A DNA stretch of 64,000 bases from Variovorax beijingensis (GTDB lineage: Bacteria > Pseudomonadota > Gammaproteobacteria > Burkholderiales > Burkholderiaceae_C): the NCBI RefSeq assembly GCF_007828835.1, contig NZ_VIVL01000019.1:1-64000 (forward strand), written 5' to 3'. Shown one piece after another: positions 7,418 to 16,608 of the stretch (the first letter of the stretch is position 1; each line of letters opens with the position of its first letter). The translations under genes were made by a program, and so were the position numbers. The notes below the pieces were generated by a model. It had not been told where the DNA came from. It saw only the letters and a program-made list of their open reading frames with translations, and ran no database searches.

Positions 7418-10400
7418 ATGACAAGGTTCAAGAAGGTCTTGTGGATCGGTGGCGGATTCGCCGTGCTGGGTGCGCTTGCCGCCTACGCGGTGGTCGACGA
7501 GCTGAAGACTTCCCGATGGCAATCGGCCTTCTGGCGCGACTTTGCCGGCGGTGCCGGCTTCAGCGTCGGCGCCGGTGCCAGCGATGCCATTCGCTTCCCC
7601 CACACGGGGCCCTACGACGAGCGGCTGGGCTACCACGATCTTCCCGACTTCATCCAGCGCCTGGAGCCCCACGGCTACGCCATCACCCGCCAGGCCCGCC
7701 TGTCGCCGCGGATGATCGAACTGCAGGAGCGCGGGCTGTTCATGCCCTACCGCGAGAAGAACCAGGCCGGCCTGACCGTGCGCGACTGCCGCAATGCGGC
7801 GCTGCTGCACACTCGCGTGCCCCAGCGTGCGTACGAGCGCTTCGAGGACGTGCCACCACTGCTGGTGAGCGCCCTGCTGTTCGTCGAAGACCGCCACCTG
7901 CTCGACGCGGAGCCGGCGCAGCGCAACCCCGCGCTCGATCCGGAGCGCTTTGCCAAGGCCGCGGTCGAGCAGGGGTTGCGGGTGTTCAACCCGGGGGGGA
8001 CGGCGACGGGCGGCAGCACGCTGGCCACCCAGATCGAAAAGTACCGCCATTCGCCGCAGGGCCGCACCGCGTCGGTGCGCGAAAAGCTGCGCCAGATGAT
8101 GTCCGCCTCCGTGCGCGCCTACCAGGACGGCGAGGACACGCTGGCGCGGCGCCGCCAGATCGTCGTCGACTATCTCGACACCGTGCCCCTGGCCGCGCGC
8201 CCGGGCATGGGCGAGGTGCACGGCCTGGGCGATGGCCTGTGGGCCTGGTACGGGCGCGACTTCCGCGAGGTCAACCGCCTGCTCGCCGACAACGCGGAAG
8301 GGGCGGCGGCGCCCACGCCCGAGGCGCTGCGGCGCCAGGCCGAGGCCTTCAAGCAGGCGCTGTCGCTGATGATCGCGCAGCGCCGCCCGTCGCAGCACCT
8401 GCTCGGCGACGGCGCGGGCCTGGCCCGGCTGACCGACAGCTACCTGCGGCTGATGGCCGAGGCGGGCCTGATCGCGCCCTCGCTGCGCGATGCGGCACTG
8501 CCGCTGCCGCTGCACCTGCGGCCCGAACTGCCGGCCGCGCCGCGGACCGACTTCGTCCAGCGCAAGGCCACCATCGCGCTGCGCACCCACATCTCCACGC
8601 TGCTCGACGTGCCGCGCGCCTATGACCTGGAGCGGCTCGACCTCGAAGCTGAAACCAGCCTGGACGGCGAAGCGCAGGCGCTCGCGGCGCAGGTGCTGAC
8701 CGGCCTGCGCACCCCCGCTGCAGCCAAGGCCGCAGGCCTGTTCGGGCCCCATCTGCTCGACCCGGGTGCGGACCCGACTCCGCTGATCTACAGCTTCACG
8801 CTGTTCGAGCGCGGCGCGCAGGCCAACCTGCTGCGCGTGCAGGCCGACAACATCAACCAGCCCTTCGACGTGAACCAGGGCGCGCGGCTGGACTTGGGCT
8901 CGACCGCCAAGCTGCGCACGCTGGTGAGCTACCTGGAGCTCGTGGCCGAACTGCACGCCCGCTGGGCCGGGCTGGGCCCCGCCCAGCTGGCGGCGCTGCC
9001 GAACAACCCGCGCGACCCGCTGGGCGCGTGGGCGCGGCAGTACCTGCTGCGCGCCAAGGACCGCCGCCTCACGCCGATGCTCGAGGCGGCCATGGAGCGC
9101 AAGTATTCGGCGAACCCGGGCGAATCGTTCTTCACGGGCGGCGGCCTGCACCAGTTCGAAAACTTCGAGCGCTCACGCAACAGCGAATCGATGACGGTGC
9201 GCGAAGGCTTCAAGCATTCGGTCAACCTGGTCTTCATCCGCCTGATGCGCGACGTGGTGCGCCACCGCATGTTCGGCGGCACGTCGGACGCCGAGCGCCT
9301 GCTGAATGACCCGGCCGACCCGGGCCGGCGCGAGATGCTCGCGCGCTTTGCCGACCGCGAGGGCTCGGCCTTCCTGATCCGCTTCTATCGCAAGTACCAG
9401 CACCAGTCGGCCGCGGGCGCCGAAGCGCTGCTGATGCGCAGCCTGAAGCCATCGGCGCCGCGGCTGGCGAGCGCGCTGTTCACGATCGAGCCCGAGGCCA
9501 GCGACGCACGGCTCGACGAGCTGCTCGCCCAGCGGCTGGGCAAGGGCGCCGGCTCGCCGCGCGCACTGCGGGCGCTGCGCACCACCTATGCCGGCCTGTC
9601 GCTCGGCGATCGCGGCTATGTCGCGCGGGTGCATCCGCTGGAGCTCTGGCTGGTGGGGTTCCTGCGGCGCCACCCTGGCGCAACCCTGGCCGAGGTGCTG
9701 GAGGCGAGCGCGAACGAACGCCAGGAGGTCTACGCCTGGCTTTTCAAGACGCGCCACAAGAGCGCGCAGGACAAGCGCCTGCGCGAGCTGGTCGAGCTCG
9801 ATGCCTTCGCGCAGATTCACCGCTCGTGGCAGCGCCTGGGCTATCCGTTCGAATCGCTCACGCCCTCCTATGCGAGCGCGATCGGCGCCTCGGGCGACCG
9901 GCCGGCCGCGCTGGCGGAACTGATGGGCATCATCGCCAACGACGGCGTGCGGCGGCCGGTGCAACGGGTCGGCGCACTGCACTTCGCGCGCGACACGCCC
10001 TACGAGACGCGGCTCGAACCGCGCGACGCCGGCGCCGAACAGGTGCTGCCCCCCGAGGTGGCCGCCACGGTGCGCCGCGCACTGGTCCAGGTGGTGCAGG
10101 ACGGCACGGCGCGGCGCCTGAAGGATGCGCTCGTGGACGCGAACGGCCGCGTGATCGAGATCGGCGGCAAGACCGGCACCGGCGACCATCGCTACGGGCA
10201 CAACGGCCGCGGCGGACGGGCGGGCGCCGAGCGCAAGATCAGCCGCTCGGCCACCTTCGTGTTCACGATCGGCGACCGCTACTTCGGCACCATCATGGTC
10301 TATGCGAACGAACCGTACGCCGCGCGTTATCGGTTCACGAGCGCGCTGCCGACGCAGTTGCTGAAGTCGCTGGGGCCGCAGCTGCTGCCTGTACTGGAGC

Positions 10401-10423
10401 GCAGCGGGTGCGGGGGGGATTGA
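7418..10423 (+). CDS. Penicillin-binding protein 1-like transglycosylase/transpeptidase
   Basis: About 1001 residues from ATG at 7418; a GTG at 7406 would add four. A hydrophobic segment at residues 6-26 anchors it in the inner membrane with the body in the periplasm. A GT51-like region carries EDRHL near residue 156 and GGSTLATQ near residue 198. The transpeptidase-like half shows STAK near residue 494 (SxxK) and GGKTGTGD near residue 917 (KTG). It is longer than standard class A PBPs, with a large linker of unknown role and no clear SxN motif identified. Probably a peptidoglycan synthase-like protein; activity of the transpeptidase half is uncertain. Confidence 0.8.
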   Translation: MTRFKKVLWIGGGFAVLGALAAYAVVDELKTSRWQSAFWRDFAGGAGFSVGAGASDAIRFPHTGPYDERLGYHDLPDFIQRLEPHGYAITRQARLSPRMIELQERGLFMPYREKNQAGLTVRDCRNAALLHTRVPQRAYERFEDVPPLLVSALLFVEDRHLLDAEPAQRNPALDPERFAKAAVEQGLRVFNPGGTATGGSTLATQIEKYRHSPQGRTASVREKLRQMMSASVRAYQDGEDTLARRRQIVVDYLDTVPLAARPGMGEVHGLGDGLWAWYGRDFREVNRLLADNAEGAAAPTPEALRRQAEAFKQALSLMIAQRRPSQHLLGDGAGLARLTDSYLRLMAEAGLIAPSLRDAALPLPLHLRPELPAAPRTDFVQRKATIALRTHISTLLDVPRAYDLERLDLEAETSLDGEAQALAAQVLTGLRTPAAAKAAGLFGPHLLDPGADPTPLIYSFTLFERGAQANLLRVQADNINQPFDVNQGARLDLGSTAKLRTLVSYLELVAELHARWAGLGPAQLAALPNNPRDPLGAWARQYLLRAKDRRLTPMLEAAMERKYSANPGESFFTGGGLHQFENFERSRNSESMTVREGFKHSVNLVFIRLMRDVVRHRMFGGTSDAERLLNDPADPGRREMLARFADREGSAFLIRFYRKYQHQSAAGAEALLMRSLKPSAPRLASALFTIEPEASDARLDELLAQRLGKGAGSPRALRALRTTYAGLSLGDRGYVARVHPLELWLVGFLRRHPGATLAEVLEASANERQEVYAWLFKTRHKSAQDKRLRELVELDAFAQIHRSWQRLGYPFESLTPSYASAIGASGDRPAALAELMGIIANDGVRRPVQRVGALHFARDTPYETRLEPRDAGAEQVLPPEVAATVRRALVQVVQDGTARRLKDALVDANGRVIEIGGKTGTGDHRYGHNGRGGRAGAERKISRSATFVFTIGDRYFGTIMVYANEPYAARYRFTSALPTQLLKSLGPQLLPVLERSGCGGD

Positions 10424-10429
10424 AAGGCA

Positions 10430-10735
10430 TCACGCGCCGTAGATTGCCAGCATGACGACGAAAGTCGCCCACATTGCGGCCCATCCCAGGAGGAACATGA
10501 CGCCCAGGAAGGCAGCAAGGTAGCCGACTCTGCGCCACATGCTTGGCGTGCTCGGGATGCAGCGCCAATAGATCACGCCGGCCCACAGTGAAAGCACGAC
10601 TGCGGTCATCGGAGCAATGTGATCGGAGATAGAGAGAATCCTGTGGCTCTCGAGTGCCGCCGCAAAAACGAAAAGCACTGGCATGGCGAAGAACCAAGCG
10701 AACACGTTCAGCACAAGGCGCAAGGCGGCCTTCAT
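10430..10735 (-). CDS. Small integral membrane protein, unknown function
   Basis: A 101-residue protein (from ATG at 10735; an in-frame ATG at 10750 would add five residues) with three hydrophobic stretches: VFAWFFAMPVLFVFAAAL, TAVVLSLWAGVIYW and GYLAAFLGVMFLLGWAAMWA. I do not recognise the family. Its start codon overlaps the stop of a 13-codon leader with a strong ribosome-binding site, which argues for 10735 as the real start. It converges on the PBP-like gene with six bases between stops. Confidence 0.6.
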   Translation of the reverse strand: MKAALRLVLNVFAWFFAMPVLFVFAAALESHRILSISDHIAPMTAVVLSLWAGVIYWRCIPSTPSMWRRVGYLAAFLGVMFLLGWAAMWATFVVMLAIYGA

Positions 10736-10773
10736 CGAATCGCTTCGCATGCGGACGCGGCACTTGAATTCAT
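10732..10773 (-). CDS. Thirteen-codon leader ORF coupled to the membrane protein
   Basis: Reads MNSSAASACEAIR and stops with TGA inside the ATGA overlap with the downstream start at 10735. AGGGGGGAGA at 10781-10790 (minus strand) is an excellent Shine-Dalgarno seven bases from its ATG, whereas the downstream gene has no good site of its own. The arrangement suggests translational coupling. A longer in-frame start exists up to 10917. Confidence 0.4.
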   Translation of the reverse strand: MNSSAASACEAIR

Positions 10774-10871
10774 TGACACATCTCCCCCCTGAATTCGCCC
10801 TTCCATGAGGCGATTCCGCCGAATCATATCGATTGAGGCGCATGGCCGAGCCCGAGTCCAACAGTGATTCG

Positions 10872-10899
10872 CGCCGGCGGGTGTCCGCATCCGCCGGCG
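10872..10899. repeat. Nine-bp inverted repeat in the divergent promoter region
   Basis: CGCCGGCGG (10872-10880) and CCGCCGGCG (10891-10899) form a perfect hairpin with a ten-base loop, between the divergent membrane-protein and HD-domain genes. It has no T tract, so an operator or an attenuating structure is more likely than a terminator. Confidence 0.4.
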
Positions 10900-10964
10900 T
10901 CCGCACCCCACGCGCATATCTCATGCGTAGACACCCGCCCGCGGCCTGACTACGATCCCTCGCC

Positions 10965-11528
10965 ATGAACATCGAGAGACTCAAGGGCAAGCTCGCGTTC
11001 CTGCGCGAAGCGGAAAAACTCAAGGACGTGCTGCGCAGCGGCCACACCTCCTCCGGCCGCGCGGAGAGCACGGCCGAGCACAGCTGGCGGCTGTGCCTGA
11101 TGGCGATGGCGTTCGAGGAAGAGCTGGCCGGGCTCGACCTGTCGAAGGTGCTCAAGCTGTGCGTGGTGCACGACCTGGGCGAGGCCATTCATGGCGACAT
11201 TCCGGCGGTGAGCCAGCATGTGCATCCGGACAAGAGCGAGCGCGAACGCAACGACCTGCTCACGCTCATGGCGCCGCTCGACGACAAGCTGCGCACCGAA
11301 CTGCTGTCGCTCTGGGACGAGTACGAAAACGCTACCTCCCCCGAGGCGAAAGCCGTGAAGGCACTCGACAAGCTCGAGACGATCCTGCAGCACAACCAGG
11401 GCGCGAACCCCGCGGACTTCGACTACGCCTTCAATCTCGGCTACGGCAGGAAGCACACGGACACCACGCCGCTGTTCAGCGCGTTGCGCGAACTGGTCGA
11501 CGACGACACGCGGCGCAGGATGGCCTGA
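10965..11528 (+). CDS. HD-domain phosphohydrolase (HDDC2/YfbR-like 5'-nucleotidase)
   Basis: A 187-residue protein. The HD metal site is visible: His in AEHSWR at about residue 38, then the HD pair in VVHDLGEAIHGD near residue 69, and a later Asp in KALDKLE. Length and the AEHSWR...HDLGEAIHGDIP spacing match the HDDC2/YfbR group, which hydrolyses (deoxy)nucleoside 5'-monophosphates. Cytoplasmic, with no signal peptide. Monocistronic; divergent from the small membrane protein. Substrate is inferred from family only. Confidence 0.85.
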   Translation: MNIERLKGKLAFLREAEKLKDVLRSGHTSSGRAESTAEHSWRLCLMAMAFEEELAGLDLSKVLKLCVVHDLGEAIHGDIPAVSQHVHPDKSERERNDLLTLMAPLDDKLRTELLSLWDEYENATSPEAKAVKALDKLETILQHNQGANPADFDYAFNLGYGRKHTDTTPLFSALRELVDDDTRRRMA

Positions 11529-11671
11529 GCACCCCGCAGGTATAAAAAAAACCGATGCCTGCAACAAGTTATCGATGGCTAAGCTGAGGAATCGACGCCT
11601 CGAAAAAAAGCGCAAGGGCCACTGCCCGCGCGACGAGGTCCCTTCATCGATCGATCCCCAGTTGCCACACG

Positions 11672-12436
11672 ATGACATCCCTCCTTCCCGATGAACGGCA
11701 GGCCGATGATTTGCCTGACGACGCCAACAGCCCTCTTCTCCCTGCACCCGCCGGCCAGTTGACCCGCCGCGCCTTCCTCGCGGAAAGCGGAACGACCGGC
11801 ATCGCCGGCATCCTGGCGTCCGCGCCAATGGCCGCGTCGGTGGCATCGGCCGCGCAGGCGAATGCCGACGCAGCGCCACCCTCTTCTTCCATGGCCCTTG
11901 CCCTGCGCGTCAACGGCAAGCCGCATGCGCTGCAGGTCGATCCGCGCACGACGCTGCTCGACCTGCTGCGCGAGCAGATGGCGCTGCCAGGTACGAAGAA
12001 AGGCTGCGACCACGGCCAATGCGGCGCGTGCACGGTGCTCGTCAACGGCCGCCGCATCAACTCGTGCCTGGCACTCGCGCTCTCGCACGACGGGGCGGAG
12101 ATCACCACCATCGAAGGCCTGGCGCGCGGCAGCGAGCTGCATCCGATGCAGGCGGCCTTCATCAAGCACGACGGGTTCCAGTGCGGCTATTGCACCTCTG
12201 GGCAGATCTGCTCGGCCGTGGGCATGCTGCGCGAGGCCGAGCAAGGCGCGCCGAGCCATGTCACGGCCGATGTGCGCCGCACCGGGCCGGTGGCGCAGCT
12301 GAGCGACGCCGAGATCCGCGAGCGCATGTCGGGCAACATCTGCCGCTGCGGCGCCTACCCCGGCATCGTGGCCGCGGTGCGCGAAGTGAGCCTGGCGATG
12401 CCGCGTGCGGCCAGCAGCCGAAGGAGCCGCGCATGA
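11672..12436 (+). CDS. paoA: Aldehyde oxidoreductase iron-sulfur subunit (PaoA-like), Tat signal
   Basis: A 254-residue [2Fe-2S] subunit of a xanthine-oxidase-family enzyme. A Tat-type leader (LTRRAFL near residue 30, then a hydrophobic stretch and an Ala-rich cleavage region) sends it to the periplasm. The ferredoxin-type cluster (GCDHGQCGACTVLVNGR near residue 111) is followed by the all-alpha cluster (CGYCTSGQ near 171 and CRCG near 224). The leader and length match PaoA/YagT. Its TGA overlaps the next ATG by four bases, so it is the first gene of a three-subunit operon. Confidence 0.9.
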   Translation: MTSLLPDERQADDLPDDANSPLLPAPAGQLTRRAFLAESGTTGIAGILASAPMAASVASAAQANADAAPPSSSMALALRVNGKPHALQVDPRTTLLDLLREQMALPGTKKGCDHGQCGACTVLVNGRRINSCLALALSHDGAEITTIEGLARGSELHPMQAAFIKHDGFQCGYCTSGQICSAVGMLREAEQGAPSHVTADVRRTGPVAQLSDAEIRERMSGNICRCGAYPGIVAAVREVSLAMPRAASSRRSRA

Positions 12437-13425
12437 AGCCCTTCGCATTCACCCGCGCCACCGACGCGGACACGGCCGTTCAAGCAGCCACGCAGCCGGG
12501 GGCAAGATTCCTGGCCGGCGGCACCAACATCGTCGACCTGATGAAGGAAGGCGTGGAAGCGCCCGACCGGCTGGTGGACATCAACCGCCTGCCGCTGGCG
12601 GCCATCGAGGCGCAGCCCGCGGGCGGCCTTCGGCTGGGCGCGCTGGCGCGCAACAGCGACACGGCCAACCACCCAATGCTGCGCACGCGCTACCCGCTGG
12701 TGGCGCAGGCCATTCTTGCGGGCGCCTCGGGCCAGTTGCGCAACGCCGCCACCAACGGCGGCAACTTGCGCCAGCGCACGCGCTGCCCCTACTTCTACGA
12801 CGTGACCCAGCCCTGCAACAAGCGCGCGCCGGGCACGGGCTGCAGCGCGCTGCAGGGCTTCAACCGCAACCACGCGGTGCTGGGCACCAGCGCGAAGTGC
12901 ATCGCGAGCTACCCGGGCGACATGGCGCAGGCGCTGCACGCGCTCGATGCTGTGGTGCAGCTGCAGGGGCCCTCAGGCCGCAGGACGATTCCGATCGCGC
13001 AGTTCCACCGCCTGCCGGGCGAGACGCCCGAGCTCGATGCCAACCTGGCGCCGGGCGAACTGATCACCGCCATCAACCTGCCGGCCGAGAGCGCCCGCTT
13101 CGCGCAGCGCTCGCACTACCTGAAGGTGCGCGACCGTGCCAGCTATGCCTTTGCGCTGGTGTCGGTGGCGGCCGCACTCGACATGGAGGGCAGCCGCATC
13201 CGGCAGGCGCGCATCTGCCTGGGCGGCGTGGCCCACATGCCCTGGCGCGCGCGCGAGGCCGAGGCGCTGCTGCAGGGCGCCGAGCCCGGCCTGCCGCTGT
13301 TCCGACAGGCGGCGGATGCTGCGCTGGCGGGCGCCACGGGCTTCGAGCACAACCGCTTCAAGATCGAACTGGCCAAACGGAGCATCGTGCGCGCGCTGGA
13401 AACCACGAGCAGGAGCACGGCATGA
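12433..13425 (+). CDS. paoB: Aldehyde oxidoreductase FAD subunit (PaoB-like) with extra Fe-S motif
   Basis: A 330-residue FAD-binding subunit. FAD contacts are in FLAGGTNIVDLMK near residue 30 and in NGGNLRQRTRCPYFYD near residue 112. The Cys residues in RCPYFYD, PCNKR, TGCSALQG and AKCIASYP match the additional [4Fe-4S] cluster that distinguishes PaoB/YagS-type subunits from other xanthine-oxidase-family FAD chains. Start chosen at the ATGA overlap with paoA. It passes electrons from the Fe-S subunit to an acceptor. Confidence 0.9.
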   Translation: MKPFAFTRATDADTAVQAATQPGARFLAGGTNIVDLMKEGVEAPDRLVDINRLPLAAIEAQPAGGLRLGALARNSDTANHPMLRTRYPLVAQAILAGASGQLRNAATNGGNLRQRTRCPYFYDVTQPCNKRAPGTGCSALQGFNRNHAVLGTSAKCIASYPGDMAQALHALDAVVQLQGPSGRRTIPIAQFHRLPGETPELDANLAPGELITAINLPAESARFAQRSHYLKVRDRASYAFALVSVAAALDMEGSRIRQARICLGGVAHMPWRAREAEALLQGAEPGLPLFRQAADAALAGATGFEHNRFKIELAKRSIVRALETTSRSTA

Positions 13426-15599
13426 ACAGACAAGCTTCTCCCCTCATCGGGCAGCCGGTCGACCGCGTGGACGGCCGCCTCAAGGTGACCGGCCAGGCAC
13501 GCTATGCGGCCGAGTTTTCCTACCCGGGGCTGGTGTACGGTGTTGCGCTGGGCAGCACCGTGGCGGCCGGGCGCGTGCGCGACATCGACACCGCGGCGGC
13601 GGAGCAATCGCCCGGCGTGCTGCTGGTGCTCACGCACAAGAACGTGCCCAGGATGGCGCCACCCGCGCCCGAGACGCCGCAGAACCGCTTCACGCGCGCC
13701 ACGCCACTGCTGCAGGACACGGCCATTCACCACCATGGGCAGCTCATCGGCTTCGTGGTGGCCGAGACGCTCGAGCAGGCGCGCCATGCGGCCACGCTGG
13801 TGAAGGTGAGCTACGACGCGGCAAAGCCGCGCATCGGCTTCGATGCCAACGTCAAGGACGCCTACGCGCCGGCCGCCATCAACGCCGGCTACAAGACCGA
13901 CACGCGGCGCGGCGACCTCGACCAGGGCCTGCGCACCGCGGCAGGCACCGTCGACGCGGTCTACAACACGCCCATCGAGCACCACCACCCGATGGAGATG
14001 CACGCCACTGTGGCCGCCTGGGAGGGCGACGACAAGGTCACGGTGCATCACTCGCTGCAGATGGTGAGCGATGCCGCGCCCGCCATTGCCGCCACCTTCG
14101 GCATTCCGCGCGAGAACGTGCGCGTGGTGTGCCCGTTCGTGGGCGGCGGCTTCGGCAGCAAGATCCTCACGCGCGACAACGCGATGCTGGCGGTGCTGGC
14201 CGCGCGCCTCGTGAAGCGGCCGGTCAAGCACGTGCTCACGCGGCAGCAGATGTTCATGGTGGTCGGACTGCGCCAGCACAACCGCCAGCACATGCGGCTC
14301 GGCGCCGACGCCAGCGGCCGGCTCACGGGGCTGGGCCACGACACCGTCACCCACACCTCGGTGCACGAGGAGTTCGTCGAGCAGACCGGCGTCATCTCGC
14401 GGATGATGTACGAGGTGCCCAACTCGCAGGTCACCCACCGCGCCTTCAGGCTCAACGTGCAGACGCCGAAGTGGACCCGCGCACCGGGCGAGGCGCCCGG
14501 CAGCTTTGCGCTCGAATCGGCGATGGACGAGCTTGCCGAGCAATTGAAGATCGACCCGGTGGAACTGCGCGTGAGAAACGACGCCAGGACCGACCTGGAC
14601 ACGGGCAAGCCCTTCGGCAGCCGATCGCTCATCGAATGCATGCGCATCGGCGCCGAGAAATTCGGCTGGAGCAACCGCAGCGCCATGCCGCGCAGCCGCA
14701 GGCAGGGCCACTGGCTGGTGGGCTACGGCATGAGCGCGGCATCGCGCGGCGCACCGCATCGCGGCGCCTCGGCCAACCTTGTGCTCACGCGCAGCGGCCG
14801 CGATGTGCGCGCGGTGGTGGAGATGTGCGCGACCGATCTCGGCACCGGCAGCTACACCGTCATTGCGCAGACCGCCGCCGAGACGCTGGGCCTGCCGCTC
14901 GACAAGGTCGAGGTGCGGCTCGGCGATTCGGCGCTTCCGCCCACGCCCGGTTCGGGCGGCTCCTGGGGCGCCAACACCTTCTGCACCGCGGCGCTCGCGG
15001 TCTGCGAAGCGGCCAAGCAGCAGCTGCGCGAGAAGGTGAGCTTGCGCTTCGTGCGCGAACCCAGCGTGGCGGAGCTGCTGCAGGCGGCCCAGCTGAACGA
15101 ATGGCGCGCCAGCAACACGGCCACGCCGGGCGCGGACATCGCCGCCTGGTCGCACTACGCCTTCGGTGCCAACTTTGCCGAAGTGTGGGTCGACGAAGAC
15201 CTGGGGCTGGTGCGCGTGCCGCGCTACCTGGCGGTGATTGCGGCGGGGCGCATCCTCAACCCCAAGACCGCGGCATCACAGATCATCGGCGGCATTGTCT
15301 GGGGCATCGGCAACGCGCTGATGGAAGAGTCGGTGCTCGACGAGCGCAGCGGCCACTTCGTCACGCGCACGCTGGCCGACTACCACGTGCCCGTGAATGC
15401 GGACATCGGCGACGTGCAGGTGCTTTTTGCGCCCGAAACCGACATCCGCGTCAACCGCATGGGCGTGAAGGGCGTGGGCGAAATCGGCATCACCAGCGTG
15501 GCCGCCGCCATTGCCAACGCGGTCTACAACGCCACCGGACGGCGCGTGCGCGACCTGCCCATCACGCCCGACAAACTGCTGATGCCGGTCCAGGCATGA
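13422..15599 (+). CDS. paoC: Aldehyde oxidoreductase molybdopterin subunit (PaoC-like)
   Basis: A 725-residue Mo-cofactor subunit, typical length for PaoC. It starts at an ATGA overlap with paoB. N-terminal IGQPVDRVDGRLKVTGQARY is the usual entry of this family; VGGGFGSK near residue 243 and the C-terminal GVKGVGEIG segment, with its conserved Glu, line the Mo site. Expected reaction: oxidation of (aromatic) aldehydes to acids in the periplasm, exported with the Tat-bearing small subunit. No PaoD/XdhC-like maturation chaperone gene is in the window. The natural substrate cannot be read from sequence. Confidence 0.9.
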   Translation: MNRQASPLIGQPVDRVDGRLKVTGQARYAAEFSYPGLVYGVALGSTVAAGRVRDIDTAAAEQSPGVLLVLTHKNVPRMAPPAPETPQNRFTRATPLLQDTAIHHHGQLIGFVVAETLEQARHAATLVKVSYDAAKPRIGFDANVKDAYAPAAINAGYKTDTRRGDLDQGLRTAAGTVDAVYNTPIEHHHPMEMHATVAAWEGDDKVTVHHSLQMVSDAAPAIAATFGIPRENVRVVCPFVGGGFGSKILTRDNAMLAVLAARLVKRPVKHVLTRQQMFMVVGLRQHNRQHMRLGADASGRLTGLGHDTVTHTSVHEEFVEQTGVISRMMYEVPNSQVTHRAFRLNVQTPKWTRAPGEAPGSFALESAMDELAEQLKIDPVELRVRNDARTDLDTGKPFGSRSLIECMRIGAEKFGWSNRSAMPRSRRQGHWLVGYGMSAASRGAPHRGASANLVLTRSGRDVRAVVEMCATDLGTGSYTVIAQTAAETLGLPLDKVEVRLGDSALPPTPGSGGSWGANTFCTAALAVCEAAKQQLREKVSLRFVREPSVAELLQAAQLNEWRASNTATPGADIAAWSHYAFGANFAEVWVDEDLGLVRVPRYLAVIAAGRILNPKTAASQIIGGIVWGIGNALMEESVLDERSGHFVTRTLADYHVPVNADIGDVQVLFAPETDIRVNRMGVKGVGEIGITSVAAAIANAVYNATGRRVRDLPITPDKLLMPVQA

Positions 15600-15625
15600 C
15601 GAAATAACCAGGAAGAAGCAAACTC

Positions 15626-15655
15626 GGAGCCCCTGCAAAGAAGAAAAGGGGCTCC
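15626..15655 (+). promoter_or_regulatory. Hairpin that would hide the ribosome-binding site of the SMP-30 gene
   Basis: GGAGCCCCT (15626-15634) pairs perfectly with AGGGGCTCC (15647-15655). The 3' arm contains the AGGGG Shine-Dalgarno and ends two bases before the ATG at 15658. There is no T tract, so it is a better candidate for translational control than for termination of the pao operon. Confidence 0.45.
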
Positions 15656-15657
15656 CG

Positions 15658-16587
15658 ATGCACATCCGCGAACTCGCCACCGGCCTGCAGTTTCCCGAAG
15701 GGCCTGTTGCCATGGACGACGGCTCCGTGCTGCTGGTCGAAATTGCGCGCGGCACGCTCACGCGCGTGCGGCACGACGGGCTGGTGCAGGTGGTGGCCGA
15801 CCTTGGCGGCGGGCCGAACGGCGCGGCCATGGGGCCGGACGGTGCGGTATACGTGTGCAACAACGGCGGCTTTCGCTGGCACACCGAGGCCGACGGCTGC
15901 CACCGCCCGGTGGGCCAGGCCGAGGACTATTTGGGCGGACGCATCGAGCGCGTGAACCTGGCCACAGGCCGCGCCGAGAGGCTCTACGACACGGCCGACG
16001 GCGGCGCGCTCTGCGGGCCGAACGACATCGTGTTCGACGCGCAGGGCGGCTTCTACTTCACCGACCTGGGCAAGACGCGCGAACGCGACATGGACCGCGG
16101 CGGCCTGTTCTACGGCCACGGCGACGGCAGCGGCGCGCATGCGGTGGCGCGGCCGGTGATGACGCCCAACGGCATCGCGCTGTCGCCCGACGGCCGCACG
16201 CTCTACTACGCCGAAACCGAAGGCGCGCGGCTCTGGGCCTTCGACATCACGGCGCCGGGGCGTGTGCGCAAGGACGGCTGGCCGTCGCCGCACGGAGGGC
16301 GCATGCTGTGCGCATCGCCGGGCGGGCACTACCAGCGGTTCGACTCGATGGCCGCCGATGCGCTGGGCAACCTGTGCGTGGCCACGCTGCTGCATGGCGG
16401 CATCACCATCGTCGCGCCGGACGGCAGCAGCTGCGAACACATGCCGCTGCCCGACCGCTACACCACCAACATCTGCTTCGGCGGACGCGACATGCGCACG
16501 GCCTACGTCACGCTGTCGGGCAGCGGGCGGCTGATTGCCATCGACGACTGGCCGACGCCGGGGCTGAAGCTGAACTTCCAGGTCTGA
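15658..16587 (+). CDS. SMP-30/gluconolactonase-like beta-propeller hydrolase
   Basis: A 309-residue protein of the SMP-30/gluconolactonase/LRE family. Features: LATGLQFPEGPVAMDDGSVL at residues 6-25 (metal-binding Glu in FPEGP), LCGPNDIVFDAQG near residue 119 and TPNGIALSPDGRTLYY near residue 170, which supply the usual Asn and Asp metal ligands. Predicted Ca/Zn-dependent lactonase, cytoplasmic, with no signal peptide. It lies 58 bases downstream of paoC on the same strand, so it may hydrolyse a lactone in the same pathway. Convergent with soeC. Confidence 0.8.
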   Translation: MHIRELATGLQFPEGPVAMDDGSVLLVEIARGTLTRVRHDGLVQVVADLGGGPNGAAMGPDGAVYVCNNGGFRWHTEADGCHRPVGQAEDYLGGRIERVNLATGRAERLYDTADGGALCGPNDIVFDAQGGFYFTDLGKTRERDMDRGGLFYGHGDGSGAHAVARPVMTPNGIALSPDGRTLYYAETEGARLWAFDITAPGRVRKDGWPSPHGGRMLCASPGGHYQRFDSMAADALGNLCVATLLHGGITIVAPDGSSCEHMPLPDRYTTNICFGGRDMRTAYVTLSGSGRLIAIDDWPTPGLKLNFQV

Positions 16588-16608
16588 ACGAAGCCCTTGG
16601 TCCGGTCC

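Noticed and set aside
13143..15155. 670-codon open frame antisense to paoC
   Set aside because: Arg/His/Gly-rich composition typical of an antisense shadow in GC-rich DNA; the plus strand encodes a complete, recognisable enzyme.
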